Shown here one piece after another: positions 20,336 to 29,915 of a stretch of DNA of 64,000 nucleotides; position 1 is the first letter of the stretch, and every line of letters starts with the position of its first letter. Source of the stretch: Nakazawaea peltata (taxonomy: Eukaryota > Ascomycota > Pichiomycetes > Alaninales > Pachysolenaceae); contig BCGQ01000001.1 of NCBI GenBank assembly GCA_001599355.1, positions 2,297,135 through 2,361,134 on the forward strand, in the 5' to 3' direction. A model generated the notes under the pieces. It was not told where the DNA came from. It ran no database searches and worked only from the letters and a program-made list of their open reading frames with translations. A program made the translations under genes and the position numbers.

Positions 20336-21043
20336 TTATTCTTCTTCTTGAATTGTACTGATTTCTCTTGATACTGCAGATACAGCTTCCAGTTTTAATT
20401 GTCTATGCCTTAATTTTGGCGCCTCTGCCGAATCTGTAGCACTAGTCATACTACTACTACTGCTTGAACCATGAGCTGAAACGATCACCGTCAAAGATGT
20501 ACTGTCCTCAGTAGGATGATCTTCACTACTCATTATATTATAACCGTCATCATCTTCATAGAATGTCAGTTGGTGAGTATCATTATCCAGTGAAAGTGAA
20601 TAATCAAACGGTTCTTTTTTCACTATGGTGGATTCACTTGCATCATCTTCATCACCATTTGTATGCAGTGATAATCTTCCAGAACTCTGGGATGTATTCT
20701 CTTCTTCTGAATTCGACCAAATTCGAACATAATCATGAACAAAACCTATAAGTGTACCAGACACAACACCCAACAGTATTCCAAATATCACAGCACTACA
20801 CAAAAATTTGTACACGACGATTAAATCTTGTGTGGCATACTTCAAATCGAACTCAATCGATGGCTTCATAAATGAGAACGGATAAAACAGTACTTTACAT
20901 ACTGTTTGTATTAACTTGAAAGGCACTATAACTAGTCCATACTGTAAAATGTCGACAAACGTGTATACTGGGCTAATAAAACAGAGCCAAAACACTCGAA
21001 ATGGCAATAAAACGAGATATCGTACACTCTCATATACTGTCAT
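20336..21043 (-). CDS. Ldb16-like membrane protein (seipin partner), tentative
   Basis: 235 aa. The N-terminal half is hydrophobic: a long membrane-embedded stretch (about 7-55) and a clear helix (about 78-105, FLCSAVIFGILLGVVSGTLIGF). The C-terminal half is polar, acidic and Ser-rich, probably cytosolic. This matches the architecture of Ldb16, which works with seipin Sei1 at ER-lipid droplet contacts. The gene is next to VMA9 on the same strand, as LDB16 and VMA9 are neighbours in S. cerevisiae (YCL005W and YCL005W-A), though the order is swapped here. Sequence identity is too low to be sure; it could be another ER membrane protein. Confidence 0.55.
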   Translation of the reverse strand: MTVYESVRYLVLLPFRVFWLCFISPVYTFVDILQYGLVIVPFKLIQTVCKVLFYPFSFMKPSIEFDLKYATQDLIVVYKFLCSAVIFGILLGVVSGTLIGFVHDYVRIWSNSEEENTSQSSGRLSLHTNGDEDDASESTIVKKEPFDYSLSLDNDTHQLTFYEDDDGYNIMSSEDHPTEDSTSLTVIVSAHGSSSSSSMTSATDSAEAPKLRHRQLKLEAVSAVSREISTIQEEE

Positions 21044-21614
21044 TGTCTACTCCTTAGTCTCTCCAGTCTCACTACATAGCATAACAATCTGTAAGCTTGT
21101 GACTTCTCTGAGTGAACTAAAAGGTCGTTCATAACTGCCCAATTCCCAATTAGGAGCCCTAAATATTCCATATTTAAGGTGAAAAAATTTTCTAAAGGAG
21201 GTTTCAATTATCCTTTACAAGATTAGCGAAGAGCTAAACTTATGGATTACGTATAGTTATGGTGAAAATTGTATTGAACAGTAGTTCTATACACCGTTCT
21301 CCATTTATATGTAAACTTACACTCCTACTTCTGCCCCACTTTCTTAAAATAAATAGATTACTGGGTTCTGTTTACGGAGAAGATCAAGCCAATGGTCATG
21401 AATTTATGATTTGATACTTCGTGAATTCTATATGATCATTGGATCGTGTGGATTTGATGGCTTATTTTAGAGGGAGATTTTAATTCTCTATAATTTTCCC
21501 CTCGCCAAGTTACATCGTCACTACATTTTCTAAGTGTAAAACCAGTGAAAAATGGATCTTTATTTAGTAAATCTTTTGTCTAATATAAATCGAAAACAGC
21601 CCTTAATGGAATTC
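21044..21614. other. Intergenic region Ldb16-like / VMA9
   Basis: 570 bases, AT-rich, holding the Ldb16-like promoter and the VMA9 3' flank. No repeat, RNA gene or believable ORF was seen. Confidence 0.5.
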
Positions 21615-22190
21615 TTAACTTGATTCTGGCCTTAAATCTGAACGTTTTGGTTGAATTAAAGGATGTAATTGACATAAATAGGTAATGGCCCACATCAAAT
21701 AACACATGGCCATGGTCAAGATAACAGAGGATCTCCAAACACTAGATAACTTGTTAGTAATGGTTGTAGACTTCTTGATGGAACTCTTGATACTCACGTT
21801 TGGTTCTCCTTAGGAGCAAAATTCCAGAATACTGCAGATGCAATAATCACAACGATTAAAGCTGATATAACTGTCCATCTATTGAGGTGATTGCAATAAT
21901 ATAGGCAAGTGAGTGGACAAGATAGGCAAGACACGATCCTCTATAACTATTCTGGACTATTCTATAACTATTCTGAACTATTCTATAAGGATTGTCGAAG
22001 TATTCTCGAAGTACTCGAAGTACTCTCGAATCTCCCTCTATCATTATCTAGGCTGCTCTCTTGTCCACCTTCCCCATACAATGCAATTGTTATCCTAAAG
22101 TTAGTAACTCATCCAAATATCATCCCTCCTTCTCTCACTTCTCCTCTCCACCACCTCACAACCTCAATATCACCCTACTTACCCACTCAT
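21615..22190 (-). CDS. VMA9: V-ATPase Vo subunit e, three exons with an 8-nt first exon
   Basis: Small membrane subunit of the V-ATPase proton pump. Exons on the minus strand are 22190-22183 (ATGAGTGG, 8 nt), 21878-21798 and 21741-21615. Intron 1 (304 nt) starts GTAAGT. Intron 2 (56 nt) starts GTGAGT and has TACTAAC at 21759-21753. The 71-aa product begins MSGWTVISALIVV. It has APKENQTVWRS, then AITYLCQLHPL and RSDLRPE, almost as in S. cerevisiae Vma9 (73 aa), which as I recall also has two introns and a tiny first exon. Two membrane helices. The intron 1 acceptor lacks a TACTAAC; a CACTCAC about 30 nt upstream may serve. An unrelated-frame ORF covers only exon 3. Confidence 0.9.
21941..22030. 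repeat. Short tandem repeats inside VMA9 intron 1
   Basis: CTATTCTATAACTATTCTGG-type units recur across about 21941-21990, followed by TCGAAGTACT-type units to about 22030. These expand intron 1 and resemble slippage products. Confidence 0.6.
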
Positions 22191-22380
22191 CGTTCAAACT
22201 ATATCGCTTCCTCTCAATTATTAACCGTCAACCGCTGTCTTTTATCTTTTTCCTCTGTCAATTTTTGATTTTTGCAACAGCTTTAGGCGGGAGCTTTAGG
22301 CGGAAGCGCACACAGTTGGGGCTTTCAGAAGGAGAGATTTAAATAAGCGAACGGCGGTTAGCTCTAGCAGACTTCAAGAA

Positions 22381-23706
22381 ATGGCAAACGCATTACCTTT
22401 GGAACTTTTGCAATGGCTATACAAGGTTTTGTTGAATGAATATCGTGACCCCAAAAAGACATACCAAGATGTTTGCTTGCTATTGTTAAATCACGCTGGA
22501 TTTAAACCGCGGACTCGGATCTTTAATAATGAACAGGGGCAAAGTCAATTGTTATTGAATTTGTATGGTTCACTTCTGACGGGTCAATTCCCATTGCCGT
22601 TGGAGATTTGGATCCCATTCGAGTATCCTTCGCGTCCTCCAATTATATACGTGATAAAAGATGATCGGTATGTCATTAGACCTACAAATTATGTACTGCT
22701 GGATGGGTTGGTATTTCATCCGATGTTATATGAATGGGGGACGATTGAAGATGATCCTCCGCTGCATAAGTTCAAGATTTTGAATCTCTTTGAATCGTTG
22801 AGACTGGTTTTTTCAAGTGATTTGCCAATTAGGGGACATCATGAAGCTTCACTGGATGCTCCTCAATTACCACCTAAACCAAAACCTGTTCCTCCGATTC
22901 CGGAACAGAATCAGCAAGAGGTTGCTGGACAGAGGGTACCATTGGCATCACCAGCATCACCGACACCACCACCACGTCCTCCAATAATTCAACTGCCTCG
23001 ACCAACAGAAGCTCTGCGTTATTTACCACAACATCAGACCCAACTCCATCAGTCAACAGATCCCCTGCGTTATATCCACCAAACTCAACCAGCTCTGCCA
23101 GTTAATACTTTAAAGACCCCTCCTCCTTTATATAAGGAATTTGAACAGATATCTCTTATGGATCAAGACGATTCCCTGAGAAACACCCCTCAACTTCCTC
23201 CAAACCCAACAAAACAGCAACTGTTAGATACTTTACAAAGTCACCTTTTGCATATCCAAAACACCGAGGTGAAATCCAGTATTGAGAACGGAATTTTAAG
23301 ACTGCTAGACAGATCTACTCAAGAGTTATCTCATTTACAGAAGGAAATATTAGAAATCGAACATTACCAAGAGGAACTTGAATCTAAGATCAAATCAAAT
23401 AATGAAATTTTGGACTCAAAAATCCCACAAATTGAGGCATTAAACAAAGGCTTAAAAGAACTGCCCGAATTAGATCTTGATGAAGTTATCACCGCTCCTA
23501 CTCTACAATACCAACAATTATACAAGCTTGTACTGAAGGACAATGCGCTTTCCGACGGAATTGAACTGGTTGTCCGGTTATACGAGCAAGAACGTATCCA
23601 ATTACCTCAAATGATCAAATTCACCCGTCAATTGGCTCGTGATCAATTCTTCTGTCGAGCCTTGATCAATAAGATCTGCCTCAAATTGCATCTATCTAAA
23701 GAATAA
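22381..23706 (+). CDS. STP22: ESCRT-I subunit Vps23/Stp22
   Basis: ESCRT-I component that binds ubiquitinated cargo at endosomes for sorting into multivesicular bodies. 441 aa. The N-terminal UEV domain (about 1-150) has the family's PLPLEIWIPFEYPSRPPIIYV and GLVFHPMLYEW. A Pro-rich linker (about 155-275) follows, then a coiled coil (about 285-345). The C-terminal steadiness box (about 375-441, DNALSDGIELVVRLYEQERI and FTRQLARDQFFCRALI) completes it. Length is typical. It shares a 190-base divergent promoter with VMA9. Tandem CTG codons in NYV-xx-DGL read as Ala-Ala in the inferred code. Confidence 0.92.
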   Translation: MANALPLELLQWLYKVLLNEYRDPKKTYQDVCLLLLNHAGFKPRTRIFNNEQGQSQLLLNLYGSLLTGQFPLPLEIWIPFEYPSRPPIIYVIKDDRYVIRPTNYVLLDGLVFHPMLYEWGTIEDDPPLHKFKILNLFESLRLVFSSDLPIRGHHEASLDAPQLPPKPKPVPPIPEQNQQEVAGQRVPLASPASPTPPPRPPIIQLPRPTEALRYLPQHQTQLHQSTDPLRYIHQTQPALPVNTLKTPPPLYKEFEQISLMDQDDSLRNTPQLPPNPTKQQLLDTLQSHLLHIQNTEVKSSIENGILRLLDRSTQELSHLQKEILEIEHYQEELESKIKSNNEILDSKIPQIEALNKGLKELPELDLDEVITAPTLQYQQLYKLVLKDNALSDGIELVVRLYEQERIQLPQMIKFTRQLARDQFFCRALINKICLKLHLSKE

Positions 23707-23786
23707 TGACCAAATATACACACCAAATCAACCTTTCAGCGTAAACCTCAGAACATCTCAATTTTAATATTCCGCTCACCATCACT

Positions 23787-23879
23787 AAAAATTTTGCTTT
23801 CTTTTTTCGCTATTCTCCCCCTTAGTTAAGGAAGGAAAATTTTTTCTGCGTAAAATTTTTTTTTGTATTTGAAAATTTT
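23787..23879 (+). promoter_or_regulatory. RRPE-like AAAATTTT boxes upstream of CBF5
   Basis: AAAAATTTT at 23787-23795, AAAATTTTTT at 23836-23845, a third box at about 23852 and GAAAATTTT at 23871-23879 lie within 145 bases of the CBF5 start. They resemble the rRNA-processing element of ribosome-biogenesis promoters. The region is AT-rich, so chance is not excluded. Confidence 0.4.
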
Positions 23880-23927
23880 GTGATTATTAGGGGGATACAG
23901 TTAAAGAGAGGTTGAAGATCATACGAG

Positions 23928-25337
23928 ATGAGCACTGAAGAGTATATGATCAAGCCGGAAAGCGTTGCTCCAAGCAATGACACCTCTGACTGGCCATTAT
24001 TGTTGAAGAACTACGACAAGTTATTGGTCAGATCTGGACATTACACTCCTATCCCACTGGGATGTTCCCCTTTGAAGAGAGATTTGAAGTCCTATGTTTC
24101 ATCTGGTGTTATCAACTTGGATAAACCATCCAACCCATCTTCCCACGAGGTTGTAGCATGGATCAAGAGAATCTTGAGAGTTGAGAAGACCGGTCATTCT
24201 GGTACTTTGGATCCTAAAGTTACTGGTTGTTTGATCGTCTGTGTTGACAGAGCTACCAGATTGGTCAAATCCCAACAAGGAGCTGGTAAAGAGTATGTCT
24301 GTATTGTCAGATTACACGACGCCTTGAAAGATGAGAAGGACATGGCCAGAGGATTGGAGAATTTGACTGGTGCTTTGTTCCAAAGACCACCTTTAATTTC
24401 TGCCGTCAAGAGACAATTAAGAGTTAGAACCATCTACGATTCCAATTTGATAGAATTCGACAACAAGAGAGGGTTGGGTGTTTTCTGGGCCTCTTGTGAA
24501 GCCGGTACCTATATGAGAACCTTGTGTGTCCATCTTGGTATGTTATTGGGTGTTGGTGGTCACATGCAAGAATTGAGAAGAGTAAGATCTGGTGCTTTGG
24601 GTGAGAACCAAAACTTGGTTACTTTGCATGACGTTATGGATGCTCAATGGACTTACGATAACTCTAGAGATGAAAGTTATTTGAGAAGAATTGTCCAACC
24701 TTTGGAAACTTTGTTGGTTGGTTACAAGAGAATTGTCGTCAAGGATTCTGCCGTTAACTCTGTTTGTTACGGTGCTAAATTGATGATCCCAGGTTTGTTG
24801 CGTTATGAAGCTGGTATTGAATTGTACGACGAGGTTGTCTTAATGACCACTAAGGGTGAAGCCATTGCCATTGCCATTGCTCAAATGACCACCGTTGATT
24901 TATCCACTTGTGACCACGGTACCGTTGCCAAGGTCAAGAGATGTATTATGGAGAGAGACACATACCCAAGAAGATGGGGATTGGGTCCAGTTGCTCAAAA
25001 GAAGAAGCAAATGAAGGCCGACGGAAAGTTGGACAAATTCGGTAGAGCTAATGAGAACACTCCAGAATCATGGAAGAAGGAATACAAGAGTCATGAAGAT
25101 GAGGTCCCACCTCCAGTACCTGAAGCTAAATTGCAAGACCCAGAAGTTCAAAAATCTAAATCCTCTTTATTGAGTACTTCCTCTGACGTCTCTGAATCTC
25201 CAAAGAAGGAGAAGAAGGAGAAGAAAGAGAAGAAGGAAAAGAAAGAGAAGAAGGAAAAGAAGGAGAAGAAGAGAAAGCTGGATGATGGCGAAGAAGACGG
25301 TGAAAAGAAGAAGAAGAAGAAGTCCAAGAAGGATTAG
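23928..25337 (+). CDS. CBF5: H/ACA snoRNP pseudouridine synthase (dyskerin)
   Basis: Catalytic subunit of box H/ACA snoRNPs; it makes pseudouridines in rRNA and snRNA in the nucleolus. 469 aa, near-identical over its core to S. cerevisiae Cbf5. The TruB catalytic aspartate is D95 in [16 protein letters not shown] domain follows (about 260-340), with [15 protein letters not shown]. The C-terminus is a KKE/KKEK repeat tail, normal for the family. Codon 44 (CTG, 24057-24059) in HYTPIP[10 protein letters not shown] is Ala in yeast. Codon bias is strong. Start ATG at 23928 matches the family N-terminus in length. Confidence 0.97.
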   Translation: MSTEEYMIKPESVAPSNDTSDWPLLLKNYDKLLVRSGHYTPIPLGCSPLKRDLKSYVSSGVINLDKPSNPSSHEVVAWIKRILRVEKTGHSGTLDPKVTGCLIVCVDRATRLVKSQQGAGKEYVCIVRLHDALKDEKDMARGLENLTGALFQRPPLISAVKRQLRVRTIYDSNLIEFDNKRGLGVFWASCEAGTYMRTLCVHLGMLLGVGGHMQELRRVRSGALGENQNLVTLHDVMDAQWTYDNSRDESYLRRIVQPLETLLVGYKRIVVKDSAVNSVCYGAKLMIPGLLRYEAGIELYDEVVLMTTKGEAIAIAIAQMTTVDLSTCDHGTVAKVKRCIMERDTYPRRWGLGPVAQKKKQMKADGKLDKFGRANENTPESWKKEYKSHEDEVPPPVPEAKLQDPEVQKSKSSLLSTSSDVSESPKKEKKEKKEKKEKKEKKEKKEKKRKLDDGEEDGEKKKKKKSKKD

Positions 25338-25757
25338 ACTACCCTACCAACATGCAAATAACGCTGATTTGGAAACACAGTGTATTTTTATAAAGCACAT
25401 TCATCTAAATCTATCACGGTTTTTATGTAACTTTTCATTATTTTTATAGTTTATTAATTTTATATTGTTCTTTGTGAAAATTTCCTATCATGGTAATAAT
25501 GGGGCGGCGCACATACATTTTATTCTAGGCTATTCCAGAATGTTCTACCACTAGCGTGGAAAAGCTTAGAGTTTCTGCGCAACTCATTGAACGAATCATC
25601 TCCATCTTGGAGCGCCTGATTTCTTTTATATAGAGACGAGTTTGGTTAACTGTAGCATATATATATCTGTGCCAGAGATCCGAATTTAATAAGATTCAAT
25701 TGGTTTTTCCTGTGATTCGATTGTATATAGAGCTTATTAGAACACATATAGATCAAA
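25338..25757. promoter_or_regulatory. SIS1 promoter with perfect heat-shock element
   Basis: TTCcaGAAtgTTC at 25533-25545 is a perfect three-unit HSE about 213 bases before the SIS1 ATG, with another TTC at 25523-25525. SIS1 is a known Hsf1 target in yeast. The rest of the 420-base gap is AT-rich, with no other feature recognised. Confidence 0.7.
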
Positions 25758-26765
25758 ATGGTTAAAGAAAGCAAATTATATGACTTGTTAGGAGTCTCGC
25801 CTTCTGCAAGTGACCAAGAGATTAAGAAGGCATATAGAAAATCGGCTTTGAAATACCATCCTGATAAACCAGGAGGAAATGAAGAGAAGTTCAAGCAAAT
25901 TTCAGAGCTGTTCGATATCTTGTCGAACCCAGACAAAAGAGAGGTATATGATCAATATGGATTAGAGCTGGCCAGAGGTAATGCACCAGCTGGTGGTAAC
26001 CCATTTGCAGGCGCTGGAGGAGCTGGCGGTCCTCAATTCAATTTCTCATCAGGATTCCCAGGTGGAGGTGCTGGTGGTCATCCATTCTCGCGTGCTGATC
26101 TGTTCAATATCTTTTCTCAATTTGGAGGATTCGGCGGGGGNGATGAAGATATGTTCTCCGGATTTGGTGGTGGTGGAAGTCCATTTGGAGCTGGTGGAAT
26201 GCCAGGTGGATATCAACAATCAAGACCTAAGAGAGAACCAGAAGTTGTCACTATGAAGTTGCCTTGTACATTAGAAGAATTATATGAAGGTAAGGTTAAA
26301 AAGATGAAAGTTAATAGTAAGAACCCAAGTGGTCAAATACAATCTAACATTTTACAAATCGATGTCAAACCAGGTTATAAAGCGGGAACTGCCGTAAGTT
26401 TCCCTAATCAAGGTGATTATCAACCTGATGGTCAACGTCAAACCATCAAATTTGTCGTTGAAGAGAAACCACATCCTTTGTTCCAAAGAGAAGACAACAA
26501 TTTAAAGATGACAATCCCATTATCATTTAAAGAGAGTTTATTGGGATTCCAAAAAGAGATCACCACCATTGATGGAAGAAAAATCTCATTAGCCAAATCC
26601 CAACCAGTACAACCTGGTTTAATAAGTACATACCCTGGCTTAGGAATGCCTATCCGTAAGGGAGGTCAAGTCACCGGTAGAGGAGACTTGATTATTCAAT
26701 TCAAGGTAGACTATCCTCTTACTTTGTCACCAAACCAAAGAGAGGCTATCCAATCTTACTTTTGA
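25758..26765 (+). CDS. SIS1: Class B J-domain co-chaperone Sis1
   Basis: Hsp40 partner of cytosolic Hsp70 (Ssa), essential in yeast for translation, prion propagation and misfolded-protein handling. 335 aa. The J domain (1-70) has HPD at 34-36. A Gly/Phe-rich region (about 75-160) is followed by two beta-sandwich substrate domains and a short dimerisation tail. There is no zinc finger, so it is Sis1 rather than Ydj1. The opening [17 protein letters not shown] differs from the yeast protein at few positions. Three CTG codons (25908, 25968, 26100) fall on yeast Ala residues. One ambiguous base at 26141 leaves a residue undetermined in the Gly-rich part. Confidence 0.96.
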   Translation: MVKESKLYDLLGVSPSASDQEIKKAYRKSALKYHPDKPGGNEEKFKQISELFDILSNPDKREVYDQYGLELARGNAPAGGNPFAGAGGAGGPQFNFSSGFPGGGAGGHPFSRADLFNIFSQFGGFGGXDEDMFSGFGGGGSPFGAGGMPGGYQQSRPKREPEVVTMKLPCTLEELYEGKVKKMKVNSKNPSGQIQSNILQIDVKPGYKAGTAVSFPNQGDYQPDGQRQTIKFVVEEKPHPLFQREDNNLKMTIPLSFKESLLGFQKEITTIDGRKISLAKSQPVQPGLISTYPGLGMPIRKGGQVTGRGDLIIQFKVDYPLTLSPNQREAIQSYF

Positions 26766-27080
26766 ATAAGATCAATCATCATACAATAACATATCACGAT
26801 CATCATATTTAACCTAGATGACTTTAGGAACGTATAATTAATGAATTTCTGATTTTATCTTAGAATTTTGTAGTAGAGTGCTGGTGTTTCTGGTATATCG
26901 TAGTTCTTCTGTTGCGATCTGCCCTCGGTTTTCTTGATCCACCCTCGGTTTACCCCCGGCTCACCCCCGGCTCACCCCTAACAAATTTCATAAACTGCTC
27001 ATAAAATACATAAAAAATCTTACTATTACAATTGACCAGCGGTTAAAGGTAACCAAATACAACAGACAATACCATCAATC
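26766..27080. other. Intergenic region SIS1 / LST8
   Basis: 315 bases with the SIS1 3' flank and LST8 promoter. A short tandem of ACCCCCGGCTC-like units lies at about 26941-26980. Nothing else seen. Confidence 0.5.
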
Positions 27081-27992
27081 ATGTCTGTCATATTGGCATC
27101 AGCAGGTTACGATCATACGATCAGATTCTGGGAAGCGTTGACCGGTGTTTGCTCAAGAACTATCCAACATACAGACAGTCAAGTTAACCGGTTGGAAATT
27201 ACTTCCGACAAGAGATACTTAGCAGCAGCAGGTCATTTGCACGTTAGATTATATGATATCAAGGCATCCAATCCTAACCCTGTCGTATCATTTGAGGGGC
27301 ACACCACCAATGTGACATCAGTACAGTTTCAAACCGATAATAAATGGATGGTAACTTCATCTGAAGATGGTACTGTTAAAGTATGGGACACCAGATCTCC
27401 TGTGGTGCAGAGAAATTATAAGCACAACTGCCCTGTGAATGAAGTAGTGATACATCCTAATCAGGGAGAATTGATTTCATGTGATCAAGATGGTAATGTT
27501 AGAATTTGGGATCTTGGAGAAAATCAATGTACTCATCAACTTATTCCTGAAGATGATGTTCCAGTCAAGAGTGTTAGTGTTGCTTCTGATGGTAGTATGC
27601 TTGTTGCAGGTAATAACAAAGGTAACTGTTATGTATGGAAGATGATTAATCAGAAGGATGTTACATCATTGCAGCCTATTACCAAGTTTAAATCACATTC
27701 AAAATATATAACTAGAGTGCTATTAAGTTCAGATGTTAAACATCTTGCTACATGTTCTCTGGATCATACCGCTAGATTATGGGATGTCGACAACAACTTT
27801 AGTATAGAGACAAGTCTCCGTGGACATCAAAGATGGGTATGGGATTGTGCATTCAGTGCTGATAGTGCGTATTTGGTTACTGCCTGTTCAGATCATTACG
27901 TTAGATTATGGGATTTGGCTACAAGTGAGACCGTAAGACAATATAACGGCCATCACAAAGGAGCTGTTTGTGTAGCACTTAATGATGTATAA
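27081..27992 (+). CDS. LST8: TORC1/TORC2 subunit Lst8 (WD40)
   Basis: Seven-bladed WD40 protein that binds and stabilises the Tor kinase domain in both TOR complexes; also needed for amino acid permease sorting. 303 aa, the family length, beginning MSVILASAGYDHTIRFWEALTG and ending GHHKGAVCVALNDV, both nearly invariant. The CTG at 27759-27761 (codon 227) gives CS-x-DHTARLW where yeast has Ala. The stop codon lies inside the 3' end of the convergent SET/MYND gene, with a 14-base overlap. Confidence 0.97.
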   Translation: MSVILASAGYDHTIRFWEALTGVCSRTIQHTDSQVNRLEITSDKRYLAAAGHLHVRLYDIKASNPNPVVSFEGHTTNVTSVQFQTDNKWMVTSSEDGTVKVWDTRSPVVQRNYKHNCPVNEVVIHPNQGELISCDQDGNVRIWDLGENQCTHQLIPEDDVPVKSVSVASDGSMLVAGNNKGNCYVWKMINQKDVTSLQPITKFKSHSKYITRVLLSSDVKHLATCSLDHTARLWDVDNNFSIETSLRGHQRWVWDCAFSADSAYLVTACSDHYVRLWDLATSETVRQYNGHHKGAVCVALNDV

Positions 27993-29715
27993 ACTCTGAA
28001 TCTAATAAATCGGCCATTTGTTCATTAGTTGGTATGTCCGTTGGGCTATAGCAAAATGGTGATGCTTTTAAACATTTCCAACTTTTGTTCTGCTCTTTCA
28101 ATCTCGTGACAAAATTGAAGATATCATCGTTGATAGTATTGAAAGTGAGGCTTTCAAGCCAGTCTTCTGAAATAAACACTTGATACCGACAATCTCTTTG
28201 TCTTCTAAGAACAGTATGTACAACATTTCGAATGATAACCAGACAATGTTGACTTATTTTAGCATCAGACCCAAGAATTGAATGGGTCCTTAGATAACAT
28301 CTTAAAGACAAGTAATAACAGAATCTTAAAACCAGAATTTCTCCTTCGATTCCAGGTAGAGGGTAGCTACCATCCAAACAGAGCCGATATAACTTTACTA
28401 GGAGTTCGAAAAATGGAAGAATATGAAATTCTTTGTGGTTCTGTGGAGTTCCAAAGAAGATGACAAATGCTAACAAGAAACTATCGAGGGGGTTTGAAAT
28501 GGTCAAATATTCTTCAAGATTCATCATGATCATAGACATCGGAAATACTTGAGGTGGTATAATATCACCATCAGAACCAAGATAGGTAATAAAATCTTTC
28601 ACAAGATCAAATATCTGTAACTGGTCTTCGAAGGACTCATAAGTGAGCTCCCCAAATTGGAGACATATTTCTTTCAGACTCAAGCCATCTGTTTTTACAA
28701 AGCAACTGAAGACTTTGAATACATGAATTTGGAACTCGGACACTTTCAGATAACTTCTATGACAACAAGTATTTACCTTGACACTCAGAAGCTTCACTGG
28801 TTTATTCTGTAAAAAATCAAAGATATCATAATCCCATATCTTGGTGCCGCAGACTTGACAACTGATATCTTTGTGAATATCAAAATCATCCATACACTTC
28901 TCACATTTACAAAAAAAGAAGAATCTCTCTAAAAGACTGACTCTTCTTATCTTGGTAGGAACATTAGTGAATACGTAGTTGACAAAAATCTCCTCATCAA
29001 CCTTGAGATCTCTCAGTGCCACAATAGACATCATTTTCTTGTTATAATAAACGTGGACATTAGGGGAACAGGAATGATTAATTAAAGAGAAGGTCGGATC
29101 AAACATTTGTCCTATAGAATCTCCAAAAGAATTTAGAAACATTGCGGAATTGACAAACATAATATCACAAAACTTGGTGATCTGCCCCTCTCCCCAAGTG
29201 GATATTCCTAGTAATTTGAAGATATCTAATACACCCTGAATCGCAGATCTATAGGTAGCTCTTGTTCGGATAAGTGAACTATGCGAGCACATTAGGTCCA
29301 CCTGGTTTTTAAACCGGGGAACAAAAGAACACATAATGAGAACTTTCAATACCAATCTAAATAAACTAAACAGTCCCAATTTCTCAGGATTGTCCACTTT
29401 CTGAAATCTCAGAAGATATCGACACTCACGACTATGGTTTCTATCGGATTCAAGACAATTCTTAGAGCAATACAACTCCATTCGGCATCCAGGACATATC
29501 ATTTGGTCTCCGGGAGAGTAGCAATAAGAACATACCCTGTTATTCAGAGCATGGATAACACAATGATCATGGACTTGAACGGCCGGTTCATATCTGAGGA
29601 GAACAGATCCAGCCGGGAAATTCCTCGTCACGAAGACACCACGTCCAGCCGACCGAGTCACTCCTATATCAAGTCCATCCTCTACATTAAAAAGCAAATT
29701 CAAATCTGGAGCCAT
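27979..29715 (-). CDS. SET/MYND (SMYD-like) protein
   Basis: 578 aa, a probable protein lysine methyltransferase of the SMYD group. A split SET domain begins at about residue 15 (GRGVFVTRNFPAGSVLL). It is interrupted by a MYND zinc finger (about 52-98, CSYCYSPGDQMICPGC). It resumes with PTFSLINHSCSPN and DEEIFVNYVF, the SAM-binding NHxCxPN and the closing Tyr motif, then a post-SET CKCEKC. The C-terminal half is helical, as in SMYD proteins. Budding yeast relatives are Set5 and Set6; length and MYND finger do not settle which. The substrate cannot be inferred. Its 3' end overlaps LST8 by 14 bases. Confidence 0.85.
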   Translation of the reverse strand: MAPDLNLLFNVEDGLDIGVTRSAGRGVFVTRNFPAGSVLLRYEPAVQVHDHCVIHALNNRVCSYCYSPGDQMICPGCRMELYCSKNCLESDRNHSRECRYLLRFQKVDNPEKLGLFSLFRLVLKVLIMCSFVPRFKNQVDLMCSHSSLIRTRATYRSAIQGVLDIFKLLGISTWGEGQITKFCDIMFVNSAMFLNSFGDSIGQMFDPTFSLINHSCSPNVHVYYNKKMMSIVALRDLKVDEEIFVNYVFTNVPTKIRRVSLLERFFFFCKCEKCMDDFDIHKDISCQVCGTKIWDYDIFDFLQNKPVKLLSVKVNTCCHRSYLKVSEFQIHVFKVFSCFVKTDGLSLKEICLQFGELTYESFEDQLQIFDLVKDFITYLGSDGDIIPPQVFPMSMIMMNLEEYLTISNPLDSFLLAFVIFFGTPQNHKEFHILPFFELLVKLYRLCLDGSYPLPGIEGEILVLRFCYYLSLRCYLRTHSILGSDAKISQHCLVIIRNVVHTVLRRQRDCRYQVFISEDWLESLTFNTINDDIFNFVTRLKEQNKSWKCLKASPFCYSPTDIPTNEQMADLLDSEFIHH

Positions 29716-29915
29716 GGCCGTTTATTATTATAATCATTATGTCCACTCAAAAATTATATAAAGCTCACAAACGAAAAAAAGGGATGCACAGGTCTCTAAG
29801 GTGCACAAAGAGAAAAAGAAAATAATATAGGGAGAAGATGAGAAGAAGGGGTGCGATCGTGCGCAAAATGCTAATGAAGACGGATGCGGAAATTCTGAAA
29901 AGGGGGTGTTGGTGT

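Noticed and set aside
22094-22182. Short VMA9 intron ending at the TACTAAC-TTTAG acceptor as the main splice form
   Set aside because: It leads to a stop after about 39 unrelated codons; only the long intron gives the conserved subunit e N-terminus. Kept as a possible nonproductive isoform.
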